Positions 32,569 to 41,377 of a stretch of 64,000 bases of DNA are shown one piece after another. This DNA comes from Halorussus vallis (lineage in GTDB: Archaea > Halobacteriota > Halobacteria > Halobacteriales > Haladaptataceae), in contig NZ_CP100000.1 in assembly GCF_024138165.1 (NCBI RefSeq), positions 868,001-932,000 on the forward strand. The letters are read 5' to 3'. The position numbers were made by a program, and so were the translations under genes. Within the stretch, counting starts at the first letter, position 1. The number at the start of each line of letters is the position of its first letter. The notes beneath the pieces were generated by a model, which saw only the letters and a program-made list of their open reading frames with translations, did no database searches and was not told where the DNA came from.

Positions 32569-33183
32569 ATGACACAGAACACGTCTCGTCGCCGATTCCT
32601 GAAGGCGGCGGCAGCGACGGGTGCAGTGGCCGGACTGAACGCGACGGTCCTCGCGCAGGGTCAGAACGAAGAGTACATCCTGCTCGGCGGCAAGACGGTC
32701 GGGTGGCAGGGCTTCCGCCTGCCCGGACAGGCGACGGCGAGCGCGTCGAAGAACCCGACGCTCAACCTCCAGCCGGGGACGACCTACACGCTCCTCTGGA
32801 GGAACATGGACGGCCAGCCGCACAACTTCGCGATCCAGGACTCCCAGGGGAACAACCTTCCGGCGCTCGAAACCTTGAGCGTCGACCAGTCGAGTCAAGC
32901 GTGGGAGACGCTGAACCAGACGAGCGGTAACCAGACCACCACGAACGTTAGCCTCGGGAACGCGACCGGCGGCAACCAGACTCAGACCCAGACGGGCGGC
33001 GACCAGCAGCTCGCCAACAAGACCGATATCGTCTCCGAGCAGGGTGCGGTACAGGGCGTCCGCTTCACCGCCTCCCAGAAGATGGACTCGTACATCTGTC
33101 TGGTCCACCCGAACACGATGGTCGGGGAGATTCAGGTCGGCGGCACCGGCGGTGGCAGCGGCAGTAACAACAGTTCGATGTAG
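32569..33183 (+). CDS. Tat-exported cupredoxin (type 1 copper protein)
   Basis: 204 residues with a Tat signal (SRRRFLKAAAATG, residues 6-18) and Ala-Gln cleavage region. Type 1 copper ligands can be seen: His85 (QPHNF), Cys177, His180 and Met184 (YICLVHPNTMVG). It therefore belongs to the plastocyanin/halocyanin-like electron carriers. A Thr/Asn/Gln-rich insert with several NxT/S sequons (about residues 115-150) suggests surface glycosylation, and the C-terminus is a Gly/Ser tail. It lies between the two CHAT loci but has its own promoter, so a link to them is not established. Confidence 0.85.
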   Translation: MTQNTSRRRFLKAAAATGAVAGLNATVLAQGQNEEYILLGGKTVGWQGFRLPGQATASASKNPTLNLQPGTTYTLLWRNMDGQPHNFAIQDSQGNNLPALETLSVDQSSQAWETLNQTSGNQTTTNVSLGNATGGNQTQTQTGGDQQLANKTDIVSEQGAVQGVRFTASQKMDSYICLVHPNTMVGEIQVGGTGGGSGSNNSSM

Positions 33184-33301
33184 CGAGGGTCCGAGCGACG
33201 CCGTTCGCGCCGCGACGAACCGAATCGCTCGTTTTCGCGGGTTTTCTGCGTTCCGGATGCGAGGGCGTGGAATTAAGTTGGTCGGGGTCGAACGTGCGGG
33301 T

Positions 33302-33979
33302 ATGGCTGGTGGAACCCGGACACCGTCGTCCCGGAGCGAAGGCGCGGTGGTGGAGGGAGAGCAGTTCGCCCGACGGTTGCGCGAACTGAAACGGTCTGGA
33401 AGCGCCATCTTCGTCACGGGGAAGGTCCAGCACGACGCGTCGGCACACCACATGCGCCGTGCGCTCGGCGGGCCGGGCAACAAGCAGATTCTCGCCTCGA
33501 CACACCCTCGGCCGGCGACCCTGCTGCCCGAGGCGGTGTCGCCCCACGACCCGACCGTCACGGTGGTGAGCCGAACCGAACACCAGCGGTCGGCCGCGGC
33601 CCGAGCGAGCGCGCCCGCCGAGTTCGACGACGACCTCGCCGACCTCCGCGAAGAAATCACCGACGCGGTCGCCGCGTTCGACCGCCGGAACGACCTCCAA
33701 CCGAGCGAACTCCGAACGTCGGTCGACTCGGTCGGACGACTCCTCGACGAGGCCGGCGAACGGGCGGTCGAGCGGTTCGTACGAGACGTCTCCCGCACCG
33801 TCACCGGGACGAACGGCACCTGTTACTACCACCTCCGGCGCGCCGACGACTCGGCCGTCGTCCGGGAACTTTCCTCGCTGGTGGACGCCCGGATCGAACT
33901 CCGCCAGACCGTTGGCGGGGCCCAGCAGCGCTGGCACCTCCCCGACGAAGCCCTTACGACGGACTGGGTTCCACTGTAG
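33302..33979 (+). CDS. DUF7504-like RecA-fold protein, upstream partner of CHAT protease 2
   Basis: 225 residues from ATG 33302. Segment RLRELKRSGSAIFVTGKVQHDASAHHMRRALGG and the following HPRPATLLPEAV and VTVVSR match the haloarchaeal DUF7504 layout of a degenerate RecA/KaiC domain, without Walker A. The second half is helical (EFDDDLADLREEITDAV). The stop is 2 bases before ATG 33982, so it is co-transcribed with CHAT 2, which argues for joint function. A second DUF7504-type protein (28430-29359) lies beside the CHAT 1 locus. Confidence 0.7.
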   Translation: MAGGTRTPSSRSEGAVVEGEQFARRLRELKRSGSAIFVTGKVQHDASAHHMRRALGGPGNKQILASTHPRPATLLPEAVSPHDPTVTVVSRTEHQRSAAARASAPAEFDDDLADLREEITDAVAAFDRRNDLQPSELRTSVDSVGRLLDEAGERAVERFVRDVSRTVTGTNGTCYYHLRRADDSAVVRELSSLVDARIELRQTVGGAQQRWHLPDEALTTDWVPL

Positions 33980-33981
33980 GT

Positions 33982-36033
33982 ATGCGCCCGACCGTCTCGA
34001 CGCTCGCCGACGGCGAGGGACTCGAGATTCTCGACCCCATCGAGAACGCTCGGTTCGTCGTGCGAACGCCGACGGCGGTCGACCCGACGCCGGTTTCGGC
34101 CACGGACATCCACTTTCCCGTCGACGTGGTCGCGAGCGTCGAGACGCCCGCGTTCCGGGTTCCGGCGACGAGCATCTACGTCCACTCGCCGACCGAGGAG
34201 CGCCTCGTCGATACGTTCGACCCGACGGGCGATCCGCTCGCGTACGGCGGCCCGTGCGTCCTGGAGGTCAACGTCGCGCCGACGAAGCTGTTCGTCGCAA
34301 CCGACGGCGGGGCGGCGATTCACCGCGAGGGCGAGGACGTCCGCATCGAGTTCTCCGGCGACGCGCCGGTGCAGGTCGGCGTCCGGTCGCTCCACGACAG
34401 ACCCGCGGCGACGATCACGACGACGCCCGACCCGGAGGGCGCGATGGAAGCGCTGTCGTATCTGGGGTCGGCGCTCAAGACCACCTCGCCCGAACGGAGC
34501 TTTCCGACGTTGCGGGGCCATCCGCCGCTGGTCGAACTCGGTGAAGCGTTCGACGCGCCCGCGGAGTTGGAACCTCCCGACACCGACGTCCGACTCGAAC
34601 TTCCCGCCGAGTACCAGTACGTCTACCCCGCGACCTCGCTGGCGTACTACCTCGGCGCCGAGGTGGTCCCGACAGCCGAACCGCGCCTCATCGCCGGGAA
34701 CTTCGACTACGACCTCGCGAGCGCGGACGGGTACGAGTCGACGGTCGAGCGGATTCTCAGGCAGTCGTTCTTCCTCGACTGTCTGGTCCGCACCGAGGGG
34801 TTCTACCCCATCGACCTCCACGAGCGCGAGGCGGTCGAGTCCCGCGTCGACCTCGACTTCGCGGAACTGTACGACGCGTCGCTCGCCGACCGCCTCGAAG
34901 CGTACTTGTCGGTCCCCTACGAGGCGGTCGCCGACCACGTCCCGGAGTGGCCGCTGACCGTCGACGCCGACCCGAACGCCCAGAGCCTGGGCGCGATGCC
35001 GTTCGCGGCCAACGCCCTCGCGCTCGTGCGGCCGATCGACCGGCGGCGAGTCTCGGCGCTCGAACCCTCGGACCTGATTACGACGGCGATAGAGGACTTC
35101 CATCGCGCCGGCGGGTCGGTCGCCGACGTGGACGTGCTCACGCCGGAACCGGTCGAAACGACCGAACACGCCTGGATCGGTGAGGGCGTGCCGATAGACG
35201 CCAACAAGCTCACGGTCGATTCGCTCGTGCGGAGCCTCGACGTCGACCCCGACACCACCATCGACGTCCACGTGGTCTGCAACGACGAGCGGATGAAAGC
35301 CGAGGGCGTCGTCAACGAACACTACGGCGCGCGCGACCTCCCGCAGTTCGACGTGTCGCTCCACTACGACCTGACGACCGACGAACTCCGGAACCTGCTG
35401 GCCGAACCCACCGACTTCCTCCACTTCGTCAGCCACGTCAACGAGGCAGGGATGGCCTGCGCCGACGGCTACCTCGACGCCACGGAACTCGAATCGGTCG
35501 GCGCGAAGGCGTTCGCGCTGAACGCCTGCCAGTCCTACGAGCAGGGGATGGCGCTGGTCGAGGCCGGGAGCCTCGGCGGAGTCATCACGCTCGACGAGGT
35601 GGCCAACGCCGCGGCGACCCGGGTCGGCAACGCGCTGGCGCGGGCATTGGCCGCTGGATTCTCGCTTCGGCAGTCGGTGGGGATAGCTCGGCGGGCGACG
35701 ATGTCGAGTTTCATGTGGACGACCGTGGGGAACGGCGGCATCACGCTGTGTCAGAGTAACGGCGGAAGCCCGATTTGCCTCGAAGTTCAGGAGCGTGGAG
35801 ACGCTCGCTACCGGACGGAAATCCGTTCGTACGCGACTCGGGGATACGGCCTCGGAGGAACTATCAACATGTTTCTCGACCGTATCGATTGCCGGTATCT
35901 CGCCGGCGGTAAACTGGCTACTTTCGCACTCTCGGAATCGGAACTCAGAGGGATTCTACAGAACGAATTAGTGCCTATCGAATACGAACGGCAGCTCCAC
36001 TGGAGCCCCGAGTTCGCCGATTCACACCTCTGA
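33982..36033 (+). CDS. CHAT-domain (caspase-like) protease 2
   Basis: 683 residues, collinear with CHAT protease 1 and beginning at a position equivalent to that protein's GTG. Predicted dyad His485 (FLHFVSH) and Cys516 (NACQSYEQGMALVEAGSLGG), spacing 31. Also shared are ALSYLGSALKTTSPERS, RQSFFLDCLVRTEG and LHEREAVES. The C-terminal 170 residues beyond the peptidase core are AT-richer than the rest. Co-transcribed with the DUF7504-type gene upstream and convergent with the 44-aa peptide gene, one base between the stop codons. Target unknown; the peptide is the obvious candidate. Confidence 0.82.
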   Translation: MRPTVSTLADGEGLEILDPIENARFVVRTPTAVDPTPVSATDIHFPVDVVASVETPAFRVPATSIYVHSPTEERLVDTFDPTGDPLAYGGPCVLEVNVAPTKLFVATDGGAAIHREGEDVRIEFSGDAPVQVGVRSLHDRPAATITTTPDPEGAMEALSYLGSALKTTSPERSFPTLRGHPPLVELGEAFDAPAELEPPDTDVRLELPAEYQYVYPATSLAYYLGAEVVPTAEPRLIAGNFDYDLASADGYESTVERILRQSFFLDCLVRTEGFYPIDLHEREAVESRVDLDFAELYDASLADRLEAYLSVPYEAVADHVPEWPLTVDADPNAQSLGAMPFAANALALVRPIDRRRVSALEPSDLITTAIEDFHRAGGSVADVDVLTPEPVETTEHAWIGEGVPIDANKLTVDSLVRSLDVDPDTTIDVHVVCNDERMKAEGVVNEHYGARDLPQFDVSLHYDLTTDELRNLLAEPTDFLHFVSHVNEAGMACADGYLDATELESVGAKAFALNACQSYEQGMALVEAGSLGGVITLDEVANAAATRVGNALARALAAGFSLRQSVGIARRATMSSFMWTTVGNGGITLCQSNGGSPICLEVQERGDARYRTEIRSYATRGYGLGGTINMFLDRIDCRYLAGGKLATFALSESELRGILQNELVPIEYERQLHWSPEFADSHL

Positions 36034-36034
36034 G

Positions 36035-36169
36035 CTACGGTCCCGGATGAGTGTCGTGGCTGAGCATAACGAGCAGTTCCATCGAGTTCGTCAAGACGAC
36101 ACTCGCGGTGAACAGTCCGCCGATAACTTTCGGGCGTTCGCGCAGTTCCCGGATGATTGTCTCTTTCAT
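36035..36169 (-). CDS. 44-aa single-helix peptide paired with CHAT protease 2
   Basis: A short gene on the minus strand from ATG 36169: MKETIIRELRERPKVIGG, a hydrophobic stretch (about residues 16-36) and an end HPGP. It is the same length as the peptide at 29943-30077 and shares the pattern M-x-D/E-T-x-L/I-R-D/E, then a Pro followed by a basic residue and Gly before the helix, and a final Gly-Pro. The stop TAG (36037-36035) is one base from the CHAT 2 stop. AT-rich DNA upstream (36190-36240) can hold a promoter. Independent confirmation would come from homologues beside other CHAT genes. Confidence 0.72.
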   Translation of the reverse strand: MKETIIRELRERPKVIGGLFTASVVLTNSMELLVMLSHDTHPGP

Positions 36170-36323
36170 CGCACGCTACGAATGTTGCTCCTCGAAAGTA
36201 TCTCTATCTAAAGTAATTCAACTTGAAAATAATTAGTGTAAGACAATTGCTACCCGAAGCAAGCGACGAGATCTCCTCAGCGCATCGCTTCGGCTCGCTC
36301 GAGCGAACAGAGCCGCCGGCCGC

Positions 36324-37475
36324 TCACTCGTTGGCCGGACTGCTCGGGTGGTAGTCGGTGTCGTACTCGCCGGGGCTGTCGTCCAGACGGTCGGGGTTGA
36401 TTCGCCCGCCGAGGAGCATGAAGTCCACGAGCGTCAGCGCCAGCATCGCCTCGACGACCGGGACGCCTCGCGGGGGGAGGACGGGGTCGTGGCGGCCGAT
36501 GACCTGCTCTTCCTTCTCCTCGCCCGTCTCCCAGTCGACCGTGGTCTGGGTCTTCGGAATCGAGGTGGGCGCGTGGAGCGTCACCTCGCCGTAGATGGGT
36601 TCGCCCGTGGTGATGCCGCCCTGGAGGCCGCCGTGGTCGTTCTCGACCGGTTTCGGGTCGCCGTCGGGGCCGAACTCCCAGTCGTCGTTGCGCTCCTTGC
36701 CGGCGTACTCGCGGGCCTCTCGACCCAGGCCGAACTCGAAGGCGGTGCTGGCGGGCACCGACAGCATCGCCTGGCCGAGGCGGGACTCGACGGAGTCGAA
36801 CCGCGGCGCGCCGAGGCCGCGGGGCACCCCGCGAGCCTCGAAGTAGATTGACCCGCCGATGGAGTCGCCTTCCTCCTGGTACTCGTCGATGCGCTCGCGC
36901 ATCTGCTCGGCGGTTTCGGGGTGGGCGCACCGCACCTCGTTCTCCTCGCTGTGCTCCAGTATCTCCTCGAAGGAAACCTCCGGGGCTTCGATGTCGCCGA
37001 TCTGGTTGACGTGGGCCTTGAGTTCGACGCCCTCGCTGGCGAGAATCTTCTTCGCGATGGCGCCCGCGGCGACCCAGTTGACCGTCTCCCGGGCCGACGA
37101 CCGGCCGCCGCCGCCCCAATTGCGCGTGCCGAACTTCGCCGAGTAGGTGAAGTCGCCGTGGCTCGGCCGCGGCGCGGTGATGAACGGTTCGTACTTCTCC
37201 GAGCGGGCGTCCTTGTTCTCGATGACCATCCCGATGGGCGTGCCGGTGGTGTAGCCGTCCTGAAGACCGGACTTGATGGACACCGCGTCGGGTTCGCCCC
37301 TGCTGGTCGTTATCATCGACTGGCCGGGTTTGCGCCGGTCCAAGTCGGCCTGCACGTCGTCCTCGTCGAGTTCGAGGCCCGCCGGGCACCCCGAGACGGT
37401 GACGCCCATCGCCTCGCCGTGGCTCTCGCCGAAGGTGGTGACCTGGAAGAGTCGTCCGAAGCTGTTGCCGTTCAT
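36324..37475 (-). CDS. aroC: Chorismate synthase
   Basis: Makes chorismate from 5-enolpyruvylshikimate-3-phosphate (FMN-dependent), last step of the common aromatic pathway. 383 residues from ATG 37475 (MNGNSFGRLFQVTTFGESHG); the frame continues far upstream without family similarity and through a repeat element. Signature motifs: GESHGEAMG, RRKPGQSMITTSRGEPD and the C-terminal VPVVEAMLALTLVDFMLLGG. aroA and tyrA lie within 10 kb but are separate units. Normal length. Confidence 0.96.
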   Translation of the reverse strand: MNGNSFGRLFQVTTFGESHGEAMGVTVSGCPAGLELDEDDVQADLDRRKPGQSMITTSRGEPDAVSIKSGLQDGYTTGTPIGMVIENKDARSEKYEPFITAPRPSHGDFTYSAKFGTRNWGGGGRSSARETVNWVAAGAIAKKILASEGVELKAHVNQIGDIEAPEVSFEEILEHSEENEVRCAHPETAEQMRERIDEYQEEGDSIGGSIYFEARGVPRGLGAPRFDSVESRLGQAMLSVPASTAFEFGLGREAREYAGKERNDDWEFGPDGDPKPVENDHGGLQGGITTGEPIYGEVTLHAPTSIPKTQTTVDWETGEEKEEQVIGRHDPVLPPRGVPVVEAMLALTLVDFMLLGGRINPDRLDDSPGEYDTDYHPSSPANE

Positions 37476-38081
37476 TGCCGGAAGGTTGTCGGAGCGGGCA
37501 TTTAGAGGTTGCAGAAAGGTGCAAGTTCCCCCTCCGGAGATTCCGCCTCGAAAGTCGGTCGGTCGCCGACCGAACGACGAGTACAGCATCGCGAACGTCT
37601 CCGCCACTCGCACGAAGATTACGAGTACCGGCATTTCTGGTAGGAATCGACAGCACCGCAGACCGCCACTTACACGATACAAGTGAGTACCGCACCGCGA
37701 CGGCCACACGCCTCCCCAGCCGATTCGCTCACTCACGCCTGCGGCGCTCGTTCGCTCATCCCTCGCACGAAGAAGGCGCGAGATGAACTCGCACCAGCGC
37801 GCGCCATATCCAAGTCCAGAGCGCGCATCTCCACCACCGAACCGGCGCGCGCGGACGCGGTTTCGTGCCGCGACCGATTCGCGCGAGGGATGACCGAGTG
37901 AGCGACTGCAAAGGAGCGAACGACGGAATCGGTTGGGGAGGTGTGTGGCCGTGGCGGTGCGGTACTCATTTGTGGAGTGCGAGTAGCGGTCACAGTCCAG
38001 TCGTTCATCGGCGTCGTGTGAATTCGCTTCGAGTTGCAAACCGATTCACCCCCGACTACGAGCGACAGCCCGAAGTCACAA
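37476..38081. other. Gene-free region (606 b) containing the second repeat element
   Basis: The first part (37476-37668) is the upstream region of aroC. The core is copy 2 of the interspersed element (37669-37990), and the rest is the 3-prime flank of the phosphodiesterase gene. Frames that cross it on either strand are artefacts of its repeated GC-rich blocks. Confidence 0.6.
37669..37990. repeat. Near-palindromic interspersed element, copy 2
   Basis: Begins CTTACACGATACAAGTGAG and ends near GAGTGCGAGTAGCGGT. The outer arms, starting GAGTACCGCACCGC and running to CTCCCCAGCCGATTC, match the reverse complement of the right end (GAATCGGTTGGGGAGG ... GCGGTGCGGTACTCA) with only a few differences over about 45 bases. 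Inner blocks CATCCCTCGCACGA and GCGAGGGATGACCGAGTGAGCGA are also inverted. It is 322 bp and collinear with copy 1, with a different central segment. Confidence 0.75.
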
Positions 38082-39383
38082 TCACTGCAACTCGTCCAGC
38101 CGAACCGCACCGAAGGGCACCAGCATCTCCGTCGGATGCAGACCCCCGTGCATCCCGACGTGCTCGAAGTGGCCGTCGTCGTACCAGAGCATGCCGCGCT
38201 CGGGGACCGCCACGAGGTCCGGACGACGGCGCTCGAACGTCGCGGAGGGCTCGCGGTCGCCGAACAGCCCTCGGTCGCGGAGCGTCTCCGCGTCGAACGT
38301 CCGGACCGGCGCGGCCTCGGCGAGGCGTTCGGCCAGCGCCGCCGTCTCGCCCGGGCGAGTGTGAAACTGGAGGTTTCGCGGGCCGCCGACCGCCCGAATC
38401 GGTTCGCCGTCCGCGTCCCGGGCCAGGAACTCCTCGACGCCGAGTTCGCCGAGGTCGACGTTCTCCTCGGGGCTGGTATCGACTTGCCCGTGGTCGGCGG
38501 TGACGATGAGAAGCGTCTCTCGGGCCGTCTCGGGGTCGAGTCGCTCGACGAGTTCCCGCCGGAGGCAGTCGGCCACCATCCCGATCTGGGCGCGGTACTC
38601 CGGCGAGTCGTTGCCGTGGGCGTGGCCGGCGGCGTCGAGGTGGGGCACGTAGCCGTAGACGTAGGTCGGGTCGTCGGCGGCTTCGAGCGTCTGGCGCACC
38701 CGCAGGGCCATCTCGGCGACGTTCTCGTAGGGCGTCGTCGTCGCCCCGCGGAGCGACCGATTCGAGTACGCCCCGCCCTCGATGGCCGCGGGGTGGACGA
38801 CGTGCGGGTCGACGCCCGACGCGGCGAGTCGCCGGTAGAGCGTGTCACCCTCGAAGATGCGCTCCGGGGAGGCGTCGCCGAACGCCTCGCCCACCGGTTC
38901 GTCGTCGAGAGTGGTGAACGGCAGGGTCTGGACCACCACGCCGTCGTCCGGGCCGCCGAGGTGCTGGAACCAGCCGAGGTTGCCGTGCTCGACCGGTTGG
39001 CGCCCGGTGTGCATCGTGGTTATCGCCGCCGCCGTCTCGGAGGGGTAGATGGACGTGAGCGGGGTGACGGTCCCGCGCTCGGTCAGGTCGGCGAGCAGGT
39101 CGTGGCGCTCGTGCCGGCGCTTCCAGTGGTCGTAGCCGAACCCGTCGAGCAGGACGACCGCGACGTTCCGGACGTCGGTGTCGACGCCGTCGAAGACCCG
39201 GGCCGGGAGTCGCGGTCGCGACTCCCGACTCACTTCGGCACTGACGGCGGTCGTATCGTCCCCGAGCACCGACGCCACGGCGTCCGGGACGTTGGCGAAA
39301 CAGTAGTCCTCGTATGCCGGAAACAGCGTGTCGCCTTCGAGGTGGCGCTCGCGGAGCGTCCCCGCGACGTCGTCCTGAAGCAT
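38082..39383 (-). CDS. Alkaline-phosphatase-superfamily nucleotide pyrophosphatase/phosphodiesterase
   Basis: 433 residues from ATG 39383 (an alternative start lies 10 codons upstream). Type I phosphodiesterase/nucleotide pyrophosphatase layout: first metal-binding Asp in VAVVLLDGFGYD, nucleophile Thr/Ser in SIYPSETAAAITTMHTG, YVPHLDAAGHAHG (Asp-His pair) and TADHGQVDT (Asp-His). Final metal His in HGGLHPTEM. Both metals can therefore be coordinated. No signal peptide, so cytoplasmic. Substrate unknown; family members hydrolyse nucleotide or phosphonate diesters or act as phosphomutases. Confidence 0.85.
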   Translation of the reverse strand: MLQDDVAGTLRERHLEGDTLFPAYEDYCFANVPDAVASVLGDDTTAVSAEVSRESRPRLPARVFDGVDTDVRNVAVVLLDGFGYDHWKRRHERHDLLADLTERGTVTPLTSIYPSETAAAITTMHTGRQPVEHGNLGWFQHLGGPDDGVVVQTLPFTTLDDEPVGEAFGDASPERIFEGDTLYRRLAASGVDPHVVHPAAIEGGAYSNRSLRGATTTPYENVAEMALRVRQTLEAADDPTYVYGYVPHLDAAGHAHGNDSPEYRAQIGMVADCLRRELVERLDPETARETLLIVTADHGQVDTSPEENVDLGELGVEEFLARDADGEPIRAVGGPRNLQFHTRPGETAALAERLAEAAPVRTFDAETLRDRGLFGDREPSATFERRRPDLVAVPERGMLWYDDGHFEHVGMHGGLHPTEMLVPFGAVRLDELQ

Positions 39384-39467
39384 GCCTGCCGTATTCGCGA
39401 CCGGCCGGGGCAAGTGAATTTCGGTATCGTGCGAACGGTTCTCATCCAGCGGGCGAATCCGGGTCGC

Positions 39468-40769
39468 CTACCGCTCGACCGTCGCGCCGAGGTCGTACAG
39501 CACGTCGAAGAAGGTCGGGAACGACACGTCGACGTGCTCGGCACCCGAAATCATCGTCGGCCCCGAACACGCCAGCGCCGCGACCGCCAGCGACATCACG
39601 ATTCGGTGGTCGCCCCGGCCGTCGACGACGCCGCCGTCGAGGTCGGACTCGCCGCCCCGAATCACGAGGGTGTCCCGACTCTCCTCGGTCACCGCGCCGA
39701 GGGTCCGGAGTTCCTCGGCCATCGCGCTCACCCGGTCGGTCTCCTTGTACCGGACGTGCTCGCAGTTGACGATGCGCGTCTCGCCGTCGGCTATCGCCCC
39801 GAGCGCCGCGATGGTCGGCAGGAGGTCGGGCGTGTCGCCCACGTCGACCTCGACGCCCGAGAGGGCAGAGCGCCGGACCGTCACCGCGCCGTCGTCGCGG
39901 TTCCAGTCGACGTCGGCGCCCATCCGCCCGAGAACACCGACGATCTTGCTGTCGCCTTGGGCGCTCGGATACGCGCCCTCGACGAGGACCGACTCGCCGT
40001 CCTCGGCGGCGACCGCGCCCGCGGCGAGCAGGTAGGAGATGGAGGAGAAGTCGCCGGGGACGTGGTACTCGCCGTCCTCGGGTTCGTAGAACTGCCCGCC
40101 CTCGACCCGGTAGGTGCCGCCGTCGTCGAGGTCCTCCTTGCCGGCCTCGACGCCGAACTCGTCGAGGAGTTCGAGCGTGATGTCGACGTAGGGGGCCGAC
40201 TTGAGTTCGGTCTCCAGTTCGACCGCGATGCCGTCGTCGGTGACGGCGCCGGCCATCAGCAGCGCCGAGACGAACTGCGAGGAGACGTCGCCCGGCATCG
40301 AGACGCTCCCGCCGGAGACGGGTCCCTTGATGGCCAGCGGCGCCTGGCCGTTGGCGCGGGTGCTCTCGGCGCGTCCGCCGAGGTCGTCGACCGCCGTCAG
40401 GAGCGGACCGTGGGGTCGCGACCGGAGCGAGTCGTCGCCCGTCAACACGGTGATGCCGTCGGCGAGGGCGGCCGCGGCCGTCACGAGGCGCATCGTCGTC
40501 CCGCTGTTGCCGCAGTCGACGATGTCACCGGGCACCTCGGGTCGGCCGTCGAAGCCGTCCACGTCGAGGTGGTCGTCGTGGCGCGTGACGTCGCCGCCGA
40601 AGGCGTCGACGGCGCGCATCGTCGCCTTCGTGTCGGCGCTGACCAGCGGGTCGTAGACGAGCGCCCCGCCGGCGTAGCCCGCCGCCAGAATCGCCCGGTG
40701 CGTGTAACTCTTCGAGGAGGGCGCGCGTGCGCTCCCCGAGAGCGTCGATGGCTCTATCTCCACGTCCAT
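39468..40769 (-). CDS. aroA: 3-phosphoshikimate 1-carboxyvinyltransferase (EPSP synthase)
   Basis: Transfers enolpyruvyl from PEP to shikimate-3-phosphate. 433 residues with the expected motifs: [21 protein letters not shown] near the N-terminus, GNSGTTMRL (PEP site) at about residue 88, [15 protein letters not shown] and a late [18 protein letters not shown]. Length is standard. Single gene; aroC is 2 kb away on the same strand. Confidence 0.96.
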   Translation of the reverse strand: MDVEIEPSTLSGSARAPSSKSYTHRAILAAGYAGGALVYDPLVSADTKATMRAVDAFGGDVTRHDDHLDVDGFDGRPEVPGDIVDCGNSGTTMRLVTAAAALADGITVLTGDDSLRSRPHGPLLTAVDDLGGRAESTRANGQAPLAIKGPVSGGSVSMPGDVSSQFVSALLMAGAVTDDGIAVELETELKSAPYVDITLELLDEFGVEAGKEDLDDGGTYRVEGGQFYEPEDGEYHVPGDFSSISYLLAAGAVAAEDGESVLVEGAYPSAQGDSKIVGVLGRMGADVDWNRDDGAVTVRRSALSGVEVDVGDTPDLLPTIAALGAIADGETRIVNCEHVRYKETDRVSAMAEELRTLGAVTEESRDTLVIRGGESDLDGGVVDGRGDHRIVMSLAVAALACSGPTMISGAEHVDVSFPTFFDVLYDLGATVER

Positions 40770-40861
40770 GGCTCACCCGACGACCCGGCCCGGTATCAGG
40801 GTACCGGAGTGGGCAGAACTCCCGACTCGGGGACGGTGCGGCGAATCGGCGTCTCGCTCGG

Positions 40862-41311
40862 TCAGCGCACGATGGTGACCGGCACCGTCGCCCGGCCCGC
40901 CACCTCCTTGGAGGTGCTCCCGAACAGGCCCTCGTACTCCTCGGAGAGGCCGCGGTGGCCCACGAAGATGGCGTCGAAGTCGTTGGCCTCGGCGTACTCG
41001 GTTATCTCCTCGACCGGTTCGCCCGACAGCAGGCCCGTCTCGAATTCGACGTCGGCGTCCTCGCCGATGGTCGCCACCTCGTCGAGCGCCGCTTGAGCGC
41101 GCTCCTCGGCGTCCTCGACGTCCTCGCTGAGGAGTTCTTCGTCGGCCTCGGTGTAGCTCATCGGCGGGTCGTCGCCGCCGGTGAAGTACTGGTCGGGCAC
41201 GACCACGCTGACCGCGACGACCGAGGCGCCGGTCGCGGCGGCCTGCTCGACCGCGTACCGGACCGCCTCCACGCTGGGTTCGGAGCCGTCGACCGCGACG
41301 AGGTACTTCAT
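40862..41311 (-). CDS. Universal stress protein (UspA family)
   Basis: 149 residues. The N-terminal strand YLVAVDGSEPSVEAVRYAV and the C-terminal ATP-binding loop GHRGLSEEYEGLFGSTSKEVA (G-x2-G-x9-GS pattern) are intact, ending PVTIVR. Such proteins bind ATP and respond to stress. Haloarchaeal genomes contain many copies and the role of this one is unknown. The long acidic stretch (DEELLSEDVEDAEE) is typical for halophiles. Single gene. Confidence 0.93.
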   Translation of the reverse strand: MKYLVAVDGSEPSVEAVRYAVEQAAATGASVVAVSVVVPDQYFTGGDDPPMSYTEADEELLSEDVEDAEERAQAALDEVATIGEDADVEFETGLLSGEPVEEITEYAEANDFDAIFVGHRGLSEEYEGLFGSTSKEVAGRATVPVTIVR

Positions 41312-41377
41312 GACGACAGAGGTACGGGTCGGGGGGTGATTTGGGTTGCGGCCGCGCAGGATTCGCGTCGGCCGATG

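Noticed and set aside
37476-38039. N-terminal extension of aroC to 38039
   Set aside because: It crosses repeat copy 2 and lacks similarity to chorismate synthase; the start at 37475 is a normal AroC N-terminus.
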